Positions 32,237 through 40,428 of a stretch of DNA of 45,772 nucleotides are shown one piece after another. Origin of the DNA: Colimorpha sp045576855 (GTDB lineage Bacteria; Bacteroidota; Bacteroidia; Bacteroidales; P3). Each line of letters begins with the position of its first letter. The stretch's first letter is position 1. The stretch is from positions 1 to 45,772 of the forward strand of contig JAZNHG010000016.1 of assembly GCA_045576855.1 (NCBI GenBank), written 5' to 3'. The notes below the pieces were generated by a model. It saw only the letters and a list, made by a program, of their open reading frames with translations, was not told the DNA's origin and searched no databases. The translations under genes were made by a program, and so were the position numbers.

Positions 32237-34651
32237 TTACTCTTTTTCCTTGGCTTCGCTTTCGTCGCCATAGCCGTAGCCATAACCGTAGCCGTAACCG
32301 TAGCCATAACCATAGCCATAACCATAGCCGTAACCATAGCCACCGTAGCGCTTCTTCATGAGAGGCACATCGGTGAGCACGACGGCCATATTCTTGAAGC
32401 GCCCCTTGTCGGCCATCTCCTGGATGAACGGCAGCGACCCCTTGTTGAGCTTGCCGACACGCATGATATAGGTCGTCAGGTCGGCCACACGGTTGATGAT
32501 GGCTGCATCGGCCACAATCTGGGCAGGCGTGGAGTCGAAGATGATATAGTCGTAGTGCTCGCGCAGATAGGCAACCAGCTTGTCCAGCTTGTCACCCATC
32601 AGCAACTGGGTGGCGTTGGGCGGAGTCTTCTCGCAGACGATATAGTCGAGGTCGTCGCTGGAGTCGCTATGCGTGATGTATTTCTCAATATCGCCGTCGT
32701 TGTCGAGCAGATAATGGATGAGGCCCATGCGATTGTGGCGGTCGATGACTTTGGACAGCGAACGCTTACGCAGGTCGAAGTCGGCCAGCAGGGTCTTCTT
32801 GCCGGTATAGGCCAACGACAGGGCCAGGTTGATTGCCGTGTACGACTTGCCTTCGCCCGGCATGGTCGATACCGTCTGGATGACCTTCTCACCCTCCTTG
32901 AGGAAGAACGGGATGTTCGAGTGCAGCAGACGGAAAGCTTCCGTGACCACATCGTTACCCGTGGCGGTGACGATGATTTCGTCGTTCTTGCGAGCCTCGG
33001 GCTTCGAAGGTATCTCGCCCAGTACGGGCAGCGACGTCATCTTCTCCACATCGTTCTTGGAACGAAGCTTGGTGTCGAAGAACGAGATGAGGAACATGAC
33101 CACTGCCGGGATGGCCAGACCGAGGACGATGGCCACCAGTGCAAACATCATCAGTCGGGGGCCGGTGAGCCGGGTGATGGCCGGCTCGACCACCTTGGCG
33201 TTGGCCACGGTGATGGCCAGGTTCATGGCCGTCTCTTCGCGTTTGCTGAGGAGGTAGAGGTAGAGTTCATTCTTGATTTGCTGCTGACGCACCACCTCGG
33301 TGACGGCCTTGGTCTGGGTGGGCATGGCCGCTATCTGGCCGCGGGCGCGGCTCTCCTGGCTACGGGCCTCCTTCAGGCGCACACCCGTAGCGTCCAGCAG
33401 GTTGTTGACCGACGTGGCAATGGCGGCCCACTGGGAGTTCATGCGGGCGGTCAGGTCCTTCACCTGCGGGTTGTTCTCACCGCCGGTCACCTTCACACGC
33501 GACAGCTGGTTGACCAGCATGTTGTACTGCGCAATCATCTGCTGCGTGCCGGCATCGCTGATGGCCACGTTGGCAGGGATGATTTGCATCTGGTTGCCCG
33601 GGTCGGAGATATAGTTCTTGACGAATTCGATGAGGCGGTACTCGGATTCGAGCTGCACCACCTGCTCGGTATAGCGGATGCCCATCTGCTGCAGCGCGCT
33701 GGCCGCCGACTCCAGGTCGGGCACACCAGACTCCTTCTGAATGCGTTCCACCTGGGCATCGACATCGCCCAGTTCGCCGCCAATCAGCGCGATGCGCTCG
33801 GCTATGAATTGCTCGGTCTTCTGGGCCACCTTGTTCTTGTCCTCGACAGCATCGTCGTTGTAGACGGCGATGAGCGTGTCCACTATCTCGTTGGCACGCG
33901 TCGGGTTGCTGTCCCTGAACTCGATGGAGAGGATGGAAGCCTGCTTGTCCACGCGGGTCACCGACAGGCGGCCGAGCATGCCGCGGGCCATCGGGAACAC
34001 CTCGGCCAAACCGACATTGAGTTTGACACCCTCGAAGCTCGAGTTGAAGAACTCCGTAGGCTCCACCACGAACGACACCGTGTCGTCCACTTTGACCATC
34101 TGGTTGAAATAGGCTTCGCCCTTGATTTCGCGCTTGTTCCACACGGTGGTGTAGCTGTACTTGTGGTTGGGCTTCACCTTGACGCGCAGTCCGATATGCG
34201 GCTGGCGCTTTTCGTTCAGGTCAGTGACGCTGACGCGCAGCGGCTCGTTGCGGAAGTAGCTGATTTTGCGGAAGACGTCGTTGCGGTTGCAATAGTGCTG
34301 CATGTCCAGGCGGTCCACAACCTGGGCCATCAGCGACGACGAACGCAGCATGTACATCTCGTTCTCGAGCGACAGGCCGCCGGTTTCCATGCCCATGTTG
34401 CTCAGCAGAGCATCCATATTGCGGTTGTTGTAGCCGCTGTGCTTGTCGTTGTCGCGCACCAGGATGGTGCCGTTGGCCGAATAGCTCTTGGGCTGAGCCT
34501 TGTAGGCAAACGCGGCCACGATCAGGCAGAGCACCACGCTGGCCACGAACCAGTACCAATTGTTGAGGACGATGAAGACGATATCACGAATGTTGATACC
34601 GCTCTCGTTGTTCTCAGCATTGACGTTTTGTGTCTGATTGTTGTTTTCCAT
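32237..34651 (-). CDS. wzc: Polysaccharide co-polymerase / tyrosine autokinase (Wzc type)
   Basis: The 804-residue inner-membrane protein has a Wzz-like chain-length domain with two flanking helices (about 30-50 and 490-515), a coiled-coil periplasmic part, and a cytoplasmic BY-kinase with Walker A STMPGEGKSYTAIN (about 590-604), Walker A' LLADFDLRK and Walker B YIIFDSTP. The C-terminus is a Gly-Tyr dipeptide tract of about twelve repeats (residues about 770-796), an exaggerated form of the tyrosine cluster that is autophosphorylated to control polymer export. The tract is encoded by a 6/12-bp DNA repeat (about 32268-32345) open to length change by slippage. It lies 25 bases after wza. Confidence 0.92.
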   Translation of the reverse strand: MENNNQTQNVNAENNESGINIRDIVFIVLNNWYWFVASVVLCLIVAAFAYKAQPKSYSANGTILVRDNDKHSGYNNRNMDALLSNMGMETGGLSLENEMYMLRSSSLMAQVVDRLDMQHYCNRNDVFRKISYFRNEPLRVSVTDLNEKRQPHIGLRVKVKPNHKYSYTTVWNKREIKGEAYFNQMVKVDDTVSFVVEPTEFFNSSFEGVKLNVGLAEVFPMARGMLGRLSVTRVDKQASILSIEFRDSNPTRANEIVDTLIAVYNDDAVEDKNKVAQKTEQFIAERIALIGGELGDVDAQVERIQKESGVPDLESAASALQQMGIRYTEQVVQLESEYRLIEFVKNYISDPGNQMQIIPANVAISDAGTQQMIAQYNMLVNQLSRVKVTGGENNPQVKDLTARMNSQWAAIATSVNNLLDATGVRLKEARSQESRARGQIAAMPTQTKAVTEVVRQQQIKNELYLYLLSKREETAMNLAITVANAKVVEPAITRLTGPRLMMFALVAIVLGLAIPAVVMFLISFFDTKLRSKNDVEKMTSLPVLGEIPSKPEARKNDEIIVTATGNDVVTEAFRLLHSNIPFFLKEGEKVIQTVSTMPGEGKSYTAINLALSLAYTGKKTLLADFDLRKRSLSKVIDRHNRMGLIHYLLDNDGDIEKYITHSDSSDDLDYIVCEKTPPNATQLLMGDKLDKLVAYLREHYDYIIFDSTPAQIVADAAIINRVADLTTYIMRVGKLNKGSLPFIQEMADKGRFKNMAVVLTDVPLMKKRYGGYGYGYGYGYGYGYGYGYGYGYGYGDESEAKEKE
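32268..32345. repeat. Gly-Tyr-coding microsatellite in wzc
   Basis: Alternating CCGTAG and CCATAA/CCATAG hexamers give a 6-bp period, and each hexamer encodes one Gly-Tyr pair on the minus strand. Loss or gain of units would keep the frame. Confidence 0.85.
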
Positions 34652-34676
34652 GAGTCTTCTATATATCCTTTAACGA

Positions 34677-35507
34677 CTAGTTGTTTCTCGACAGATTGCG
34701 CACCATCAGGATGTAATAAAGTGTGGTGCTCAGGGTGCTCAGCACCGACAGGCCGGCCGAGATGTAGGTCATCGTCAGCGGGTCGGTCACGGCGGTCTTC
34801 TTCTTCTTCATGTTGGGCTCCACATACACCACATCGTTCTGGTGCAGATAGTAATAGGGCGAATTGAAGACATCCTTCGAACTGAGGTCCAGTTCGCCGA
34901 TGGTACGCACGCCGTTCTCCTCGCGCAACACGGAGACATTGCGGCGCTGACCATAGATAGTCAGGTCGCCCACCATGCTGAGGGCCTCGAAGATGGTCAG
35001 ACGCTCGCCCGGAGCCTGTATCACGCCGGGGCGTGCCACATCACCCAAAATACTGACCTTGAAATTCATAAGCTTCACCGTCACCACAGCATCGCTGATA
35101 TGTCCCTGCTCGCGCAGCCGCTTCTGTAGGTCGGCAGCCAGCTCGGCATGGGTCTTGCCCGCCACATATATCTCGCCCAACACGGGGAAGATGATGGTGC
35201 CCTCGTTGCTCACCAGATAGCCGGTCACCGCGCTGGCGCCCGGATTGATCACCGCGCCGTCCTGCACGGCTATCTTGTTGGTCTCCTGGTTGAAAGGAAT
35301 AGTGGCCAGCTGCGTCACGCTTTCCACATAGATATTCAGCAAGTCGTTCGGCTGGATGCCCTTGGTGAATCGGTTGTTGAGGACCATCACGCTGTCGCGC
35401 GCCGCATCCTCAAAGTAGGCAATCTCCTCCGTAGTGGTGCACGCCGACAGCAACATCGTGCCTGCCACAGCAGCCAAAAACGTCTTTTTAAGGTTTCTTA
35501 TTTTCAT
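34677..35507 (-). CDS. wza: Polysaccharide export outer-membrane lipoprotein (Wza type)
   Basis: The 276-residue protein has a lipoprotein signal (MKIRNLKKTFLAAVAGTML then LSAC), a Poly_export domain (about 45-140: LLNIYVESV, GYLVSNEGTIIFPVLG) and an SLBB domain (about 145-225: VSILGDVARPGVIQAPGER). A C-terminal hydrophobic helix (about 245-270) is present. It forms the outer-membrane channel for the polymer controlled by Wzc. The start at 35507 follows a promoter at 35585-35616 and gives a proper lipoprotein signal; the longer frame does not. It heads the operon. Confidence 0.92.
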   Translation of the reverse strand: MKIRNLKKTFLAAVAGTMLLSACTTTEEIAYFEDAARDSVMVLNNRFTKGIQPNDLLNIYVESVTQLATIPFNQETNKIAVQDGAVINPGASAVTGYLVSNEGTIIFPVLGEIYVAGKTHAELAADLQKRLREQGHISDAVVTVKLMNFKVSILGDVARPGVIQAPGERLTIFEALSMVGDLTIYGQRRNVSVLREENGVRTIGELDLSSKDVFNSPYYYLHQNDVVYVEPNMKKKKTAVTDPLTMTYISAGLSVLSTLSTTLYYILMVRNLSRNN

Positions 35508-35584
35508 AATGCAGTATATATTATTCGTAACAAGTAGCTCAATTACACCCGATTGCGACACACCACGTGCAACAATCGGTCCTG

Positions 35585-35616
35585 CAAAGATACGCATAAT
35601 TTCCCATATATACAAA
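35585..35616 (-). promoter_or_regulatory. Promoter of the exopolysaccharide operon
   Basis: On the minus strand TTTG (35616-35613) and TATCTTTG (35592-35585) are 20 bases apart, a full consensus match. The leader to wza would be about 70 bases. Confidence 0.65.
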
Positions 35617-35701
35617 TATAAAACCAAAAATCACCCAACAAAACTAACATCACCGTGCCGTCACCCCCGCACCTCCGCCCTCCGCCCTGACCAACGTTGC
35701 T

Positions 35702-35772
35702 CCCGAAATGTTAAAATGCAAGGATGGTGCATGGATGATGCATGGATGGTGCATGGATGACCCTTGTCAGGG
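35702..35772 (+). repeat. Family-2 11-bp-unit element, copy B
   Basis: The head CCCGAAATGTTAAAA precedes four units: TGCAAGGATGG, TGCATGGATGA, TGCATGGATGG, TGCATGGATGA. A small hairpin CCCT-TGTC-AGGG ends it and runs straight into GGAGAGY heptamers. Confidence 0.75.
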
Positions 35773-35777
35773 CGGAG

Positions 35778-35852
35778 GGTGGAGAGCGGAGAGTGGAGAG
35801 TGGAGAGCGGAGAGTGGAGAGTGGAGAGCGGAGAGTGGAGAGCGGAGAGCGG
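35778..35852 (+). repeat. GGAGAGY heptamer array
   Basis: About ten tandem GGAGAGT/GGAGAGC heptamers, as at 13124 and 23774. Confidence 0.85.
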
Positions 35853-35866
35853 GGCTGCCACCCCGT

Positions 35867-36072
35867 GGTACGCAGGCGGCCCGCCTGCGAGATGAGAACG
35901 GAGAGCAGCCCCCCCCGTGGTACGCAGGCGGCCCGCCTGCGGGATGAGAACGGAGAGCAGCCCCCCCCGTGGTACGCAGGCGGCCCGCCTGCGGGATGAG
36001 AGCGGAAAGCGGGCTGCCGCAGCCGGGTACTGCACACTGCCAACCATGCAGACGGGACGCCTGCGCTCCCAC
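35867..36072. repeat. Palindrome block with 52-bp direct repeats
   Basis: Three GGTACGCAGGCGGCCCGCC-type palindromes start at 35867, 35919 and 35971, exactly 52 bases apart with nearly identical linkers. A fourth, shorter form (GCAGACGGGACGCCTGC) ends near 36065 followed by GCTCCCACT. Confidence 0.85.
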
Positions 36073-36123
36073 TGAACACTAAACACTGCTCACTGAAAAC
36101 TGCACACTGCACCCAACCCTGCT

Positions 36124-36206
36124 TCCGAAATGTTAAATAGGTAGGATGGTGGTAGGTTGGTGGTAGGTTGATGGTACGTTGGTGGTAGGATGATACCCTT
36201 CGGGTA
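36124..36206 (+). repeat. Family-2 11-bp-unit element, copy C
   Basis: The head TTCCGAAATGTTAAA precedes five units: AGGTAGGATGG, TGGTAGGTTGG, TGGTAGGTTGA, TGGTACGTTGG, TGGTAGGATGA. A hairpin TACCC-TTC-GGGTA ends it. Units 3 and 4 carry the same internal changes as units 3 and 4 of copy A. Confidence 0.75.
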
Positions 36207-36207
36207 A

Positions 36208-36363
36208 GTGTTCAATGTATAGTGTCCAGCGTCCAGTGTTCGGCGGAAAATAGGCTGCCGCACGCACCATAACTACTTAACACTGAACACTTAACACCGA
36301 ACACTAAATAAAGCCCACCGCCCACTGCCAATTTTCAATTCTCAATTTTCAATTCTCAATTCA
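36208..36363. repeat. Succession of degenerate heptamer arrays
   Basis: GTGTTCA-ATGTATA-GTGTCCA-GCGTCCA-GTGTTCG (36208 on), then AACACTG/AACACTT words (about 36278-36306), then CAATTTT/CAATTCT alternating five times (36329-36363), all with a 7-bp period. Confidence 0.7.
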
Positions 36364-36479
36364 AAGCCCCCCTCAGCGTCCTGTCGGATTTCGCAAGTTA
36401 AACTATGTTAAATTTCACACAATACACACTCCACGCCCAAGAGTCGGCCGCACATGCACGACACTTTTTTGCCGGCGGC

Positions 36480-36510
36480 TTTGCCGGTTCAGTTTTTTTT
36501 CGTATTTTTG
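36480..36510 (+). promoter_or_regulatory. Promoter of the kamB-like gene
   Basis: TTTG (36480-36483) and TATTTTTG (36503-36510) are 19 bases apart. The ATG at 36522 is only 11 bases beyond the -7 box, so the mRNA may be nearly leaderless. Confidence 0.65.
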
Positions 36511-36521
36511 CATTCGCAATC

Positions 36522-37523
36522 ATGCCCTTCATCAACGAAATACTACGCCACCGGAGCCTCTCCATCGTGGGGCTTGAGAAGAACACCGGCAAGACGGTCT
36601 GCCTGAACTATATCCTCCATAGAATGAACCAACTGGGCGTCCATGTGGGGGTCACATCCATCGGCGTCGACGGTGAACAGGTCGACTCCGTGTTCGCCAC
36701 TGCCAAACCGGAGATCAAGCTCTACGAAGGCACACATTTCATCACCTCCGAACAGCACTACCTGCGCCGGCAGCTTGTATCGCGACTCGAATCGGTCGAC
36801 AGCCGCCGCACCGCCCTCGGCCCCCTGGTCACCGCCCGTGTGCTGGTTCCCGGCAAAGTACTACTCTCCGGAGCCGCCACCACCGGCATACTCCGCCAGC
36901 AGATAGAGCAACTTGATTCTATGGGCGTTAGACTCACCATTGTGGATGGTGCACTCTCGCGTCTGAGCCTCGCCTCGCCCACCGTCACCGACGCCATGAT
37001 ACTGGCCACCGGCGCCGCCGTGTCGGCCAACGTCAAGCAACTGGTCTCGCGTACCAAATTCCTGTTCGACCTAATCAATACCGACGAGGTGGACCCCACG
37101 CTGAAAGAACGACTGAATACCATAGAATCAGGCATTTGGGCCATCGACAGCGACCACTGCCCCCACGACTTGGAGGTAGCATCGGCCTTCCTTATCGAGC
37201 GCACAGACAAAGACCTGATGCGCTTCGGCCGCACATTCTTCGTCGCCGGAGCCGTCAGCGACCGGCTGCTGAAGGTACTCGCCCAGCGCAGCCGCGATAT
37301 CACACTGATTGCGCGCGACTTCACCAAGCTCTTCATCACCCCCGAAGCCTACAGCGACTTCTGCCGCCGCGGCGGTACGCTGCGCGTGCTGCAACGCAGC
37401 CGCCTGCTGGCCGTCACGCTCAACCCCACCTCGCCCCAGGGCTTTATACTTGATTCTCAACGGACCTGCGACGCGCTGGCCGAGGCGTTGCACACCCCCG
37501 TCTACGATGTAAAGAAGATATAG
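36522..37523 (+). CDS. kamB: P-loop protein, KamB-like aminomutase reactivase subunit
   Basis: The 333-residue protein has a P-loop near its start (SLSIVGLEKNTGKTVCLNYI, residues 11-30) and no membrane segment. It is directly followed, after one base, by a MutS-ATPase-like gene, and this pair is the arrangement known for KamB and KamC, proposed to reactivate the B12-dependent lysine 5,6-aminomutase in lysine fermenters. The identification rests on the pairing and general look rather than on a unique motif. The aminomutase genes kamD/kamE are not within the window. The promoter position sets the start; the longer frame from 36405 crosses the promoter. Confidence 0.55.
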   Translation: MPFINEILRHRSLSIVGLEKNTGKTVCLNYILHRMNQLGVHVGVTSIGVDGEQVDSVFATAKPEIKLYEGTHFITSEQHYLRRQLVSRLESVDSRRTALGPLVTARVLVPGKVLLSGAATTGILRQQIEQLDSMGVRLTIVDGALSRLSLASPTVTDAMILATGAAVSANVKQLVSRTKFLFDLINTDEVDPTLKERLNTIESGIWAIDSDHCPHDLEVASAFLIERTDKDLMRFGRTFFVAGAVSDRLLKVLAQRSRDITLIARDFTKLFITPEAYSDFCRRGGTLRVLQRSRLLAVTLNPTSPQGFILDSQRTCDALAEALHTPVYDVKKI

Positions 37524-37524
37524 C

Positions 37525-38913
37525 ATGAAAATCAAAGACCTCATAAAACGCGACCCCGGATTCCAGTACGTCATTGACAACATGGAACTTATGTCGTCAG
37601 CCGGACGCCGTCGCATGCTCGACACCCCTTTTTCATCCGACGCCGACACACTCCAGACCGAATGGCGCCGCCTGGATGCCGCACAGTATGCCACCCTGCA
37701 GAAGCATAAAAGTCATGGATACACCGACTTGCGACACTGCCTTATGCAACTGCACGACCTGCAGGGCACCCTGACCTCGCTGGCAAACCACACCGTATTG
37801 AACGAGGTGGAACTATTTGAAATCAAAAACCTTGCATATATCACCTGCAAAGCCCGGCTCGCCGTGGCCGAGCTCCATCTGGAGCAGACGCTTCCGCTAC
37901 CCGACGTGTCCGAGGTGTTCAACCTGCTCGACCCCGACCATACCGGTGTAGTAAACTTCTATATCTATGACTCTTACGACAGCCGGCTGACTCCTCTTCG
38001 CCGCGAGTTGAAGAGCCTGCAGGAGCACGACGGCGACGCCGCCCGGATAGCCGAGCTGCTGGCCGAGCAGAATGATATACAGCAGGAGGTCTGCACCCTG
38101 CTGAGCGACATGCTGACCCACCACCATGCCAATCTGTCGGCAGCCCTGGAACAGATGGCATACGCCGATTTCCTGCTGGCCAAAGCCGAATTGAACCTGC
38201 GGTGGCATCTGGTACACCCCCGGCTGGACGACCACGTGTGCCACCACCAGTTGGTCAATCCGCGCCTGCGCGACCGCAACGAGGAGCTGGGGCTCCGCTA
38301 TCAACCCGTCAGTGTGTCGGTGGGCAGCGGCGTGACGCTCATCACTGGCGCCAACATGGCCGGCAAGACCGTGCTGCTCAAGAGTATATGCACCGCCCAG
38401 CTGATGATGCAATGCGGCATGTTTGCCCCGGCCCTGATGGCCGAGACAATGCTCTTCGACGATGTAGTCACCTCCATCGGCGACGAGCAAAACGAGATGA
38501 ACGGACTGAGCAGCTACGCCTCGGAGATAACCAAAATCAGCGAAATCATCGAGCGTAGCCGCCACGAGATGCTGCTCATCCTCATCGACGAACCCGCCCG
38601 TACCACCAATCCCATCGAGGGCAAGGCTCTGGTGAAGGCGATGATAACCATCTTGGAACAAGAGACTTCCGTCACGCTTATCACCACCCACTACAGCCAA
38701 CTCGGCACCCATTGCCACCGTCTGCGCGTCAAGGGATTTGTCGAGGACATGGCCGACGTGCCGCTTACCCCGCAAAATATCAACCGCTTCATCGACTACT
38801 CGCTCACCGAGGACGAGAGCGACAATGTGCCTCACGAGGCTCTCCGCATCGCCGACATCCTGGGTTGCGACAAAGAGATGATTGCACTGGCCAAAGAAAG
38901 TATTAACCAATAA
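37525..38913 (+). CDS. kamC: Stand-alone MutS-like ATPase, KamC-like
   Basis: The 462-residue protein has helical core and lever regions (about 1-260) and a MutS-type ATPase with Walker A TGANMAGKTVLLKS (about 274-287), Walker B LLILIDEPARTTNP and ITTHYSQL. It lacks the mismatch-recognition domain of MutS and the Smr domain of MutS2, so a repair role is unlikely. The family member next to a P-loop partner is annotated KamC, reactivase ATPase for lysine 5,6-aminomutase. Both are followed by flotillin 12 bases on. Confidence 0.65.
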   Translation: MKIKDLIKRDPGFQYVIDNMELMSSAGRRRMLDTPFSSDADTLQTEWRRLDAAQYATLQKHKSHGYTDLRHCLMQLHDLQGTLTSLANHTVLNEVELFEIKNLAYITCKARLAVAELHLEQTLPLPDVSEVFNLLDPDHTGVVNFYIYDSYDSRLTPLRRELKSLQEHDGDAARIAELLAEQNDIQQEVCTLLSDMLTHHHANLSAALEQMAYADFLLAKAELNLRWHLVHPRLDDHVCHHQLVNPRLRDRNEELGLRYQPVSVSVGSGVTLITGANMAGKTVLLKSICTAQLMMQCGMFAPALMAETMLFDDVVTSIGDEQNEMNGLSSYASEITKISEIIERSRHEMLLILIDEPARTTNPIEGKALVKAMITILEQETSVTLITTHYSQLGTHCHRLRVKGFVEDMADVPLTPQNINRFIDYSLTEDESDNVPHEALRIADILGCDKEMIALAKESINQ

Positions 38914-38925
38914 AAACAATAAATC

Positions 38926-40428
38926 ATGAGCAACCTGCTTGTCACCATCATCGTCGTAGCAGTCGTCGTACTGTTCATCATCCTCGTTTCCTACATCAAG
39001 GCACCCCCCTCGGTGGCCTATATCGTGTCGGGCCTCAACCGCAAGCCCCGCATCTACATCGGCAAGGGCGGTCTGCGCGTGCCGCTGCTCGAGCGTCTGG
39101 ACAAAGTATTCCTGGGTCAGGTGACGGCCGACATCCGCACCAGCCGCACCGTCCCCACCAACGACTTCATCAATGTCAACGTCGACGCTGTGGCCAAGAT
39201 ACAGGTCATCCCCGACATTGAGGGAGTGCGCCTGGCAGCCAAGAACTTCCTGAATATGAGTGGCGCCGACATATCGAAGCAGGTGCAGGATTCGCTCGAG
39301 GGTAATATGCGCGAAGTCATCGGCAGCCTCTCGCTGCGCGATATCAATATCAACCGCGACAAGTTCTCGGACGAGATTATGTCGAAGGCCCAGAAGGACA
39401 TGGAAGCCCTCGGTCTGCGCATCATCTCGTGCAACATACAGAATGTCACCGACGAGAAGAACCTCATCGAGGACCTCGGTGCAGACAACACGTGGACCAT
39501 CCGCAAGCAGGCCAAAATCAACAAGGCCAATGCCGAACGCGATATCGCTATGGCCGAAGCCCAGGCGCAGAAGGAGGCCAACGACGCCCAAGTGGATAGT
39601 CAGACCCAGATTGCCATCCGCCAGAACGAGCTGGCGGTGAAAAGAAGTGAACTGACCATCATAGAACAGACCCGCAAAGCCGACGCCGATGCCGCCTACG
39701 AAATCCAGCGTCAGGAGCAGCAGAAGACCATCAATACCAAGACCGTGGACGCCAAAATCGAGCAAACCATGCGCGAACAGGTGCTCACCGCCGAGCGGGT
39801 GAAAATCCGCGAGAACGAGTTGGCCGCCGAGGTGATGAAGCAGTCGGATGCCGACAAATACCAAATCGAGCTCAAGGCAGCGGCCGACCTGGAGCAGAGC
39901 AAACGCGAAGCCGAAGCCCAAGCCTACCGCGCCGAGCAGGAAGCACGCGCCCAGATAGCCCTGGCCGAGGCAAAAAAACAGGCCATGATGCTGGAAGCCG
40001 AAGGTATCAAGGCCAACGGTGAAGCGGAAGCCTACAAGATACAGAAGGCCGGCGAAGCAGAAGCTATCGCCATCGAGAAGAAAGGTCTGGCCGAGGCAGA
40101 GGCTATGCAGAAGAAGGCCGAAGCGTATGAGCGCTACGGACAGGCCGCCATACTCGACATGATGGTGAAGATTATCCCCGAGGTGGCACAGCATGTGTCG
40201 GAGCCCATCAGCGCCATCAAGAACATGAACGTCTACGGCACCAGCGGAGCCGACGCCGCTGGCATCAGCGGTGCCGTGCCCGCCGTTATCAAGCAGAGCT
40301 TCGACGTCATCGAGAGTGCCACGGGTGTCAACATGACTGACATTGTGAGAGCGAACACCATAGAGGCCAAAGTAACCCGCAACGTCAACCTGGATACAGA
40401 TAATTCCATAGATGTCAAAAAGAGCTAA
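38926..40428 (+). CDS. Flotillin-family SPFH membrane protein
   Basis: The 500-residue protein has one N-terminal membrane helix (residues 4-24), an SPFH/band-7 domain (about 30-190) and a long Ala/Glu/Lys/Gln-rich coiled coil (about 195-420). The C-terminal tail ends DNSIDVKKS. Flotillins form large ring or cage assemblies that organise membrane microdomains. It follows the kamC-like gene by 12 bases, and its last 17 bases overlap the start of the C25 protease gene in another frame. Confidence 0.88.
   Translation: MSNLLVTIIVVAVVVLFIILVSYIKAPPSVAYIVSGLNRKPRIYIGKGGLRVPLLERLDKVFLGQVTADIRTSRTVPTNDFINVNVDAVAKIQVIPDIEGVRLAAKNFLNMSGADISKQVQDSLEGNMREVIGSLSLRDININRDKFSDEIMSKAQKDMEALGLRIISCNIQNVTDEKNLIEDLGADNTWTIRKQAKINKANAERDIAMAEAQAQKEANDAQVDSQTQIAIRQNELAVKRSELTIIEQTRKADADAAYEIQRQEQQKTINTKTVDAKIEQTMREQVLTAERVKIRENELAAEVMKQSDADKYQIELKAAADLEQSKREAEAQAYRAEQEARAQIALAEAKKQAMMLEAEGIKANGEAEAYKIQKAGEAEAIAIEKKGLAEAEAMQKKAEAYERYGQAAILDMMVKIIPEVAQHVSEPISAIKNMNVYGTSGADAAGISGAVPAVIKQSFDVIESATGVNMTDIVRANTIEAKVTRNVNLDTDNSIDVKKS

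Larger units (their letters stand above)
35508..36521. other. Largest repeat-filled intergenic region
   Basis: The divergent gap between wza (-) and the kamB-like gene (+) carries two promoters at its ends. Between them are two family-2 11-bp-unit elements bracketing a GGAGAGY array and palindromes, then several further heptamer words. No gene is supported; the frames of 80-140 codons here read repeat DNA. Confidence 0.75.

Noticed and set aside
35661..36112. Several overlapping frames of 80-141 codons on both strands
   Set aside because: They lie wholly in heptamer and palindrome DNA and give low-complexity peptides in every frame, because a 7-bp period rarely makes stops.
37525..38913. DNA mismatch repair MutS or MutS2
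   Set aside because: Only the lever and ATPase parts are present; the mismatch-binding and Smr domains are missing, and the neighbour fits KamB/KamC.
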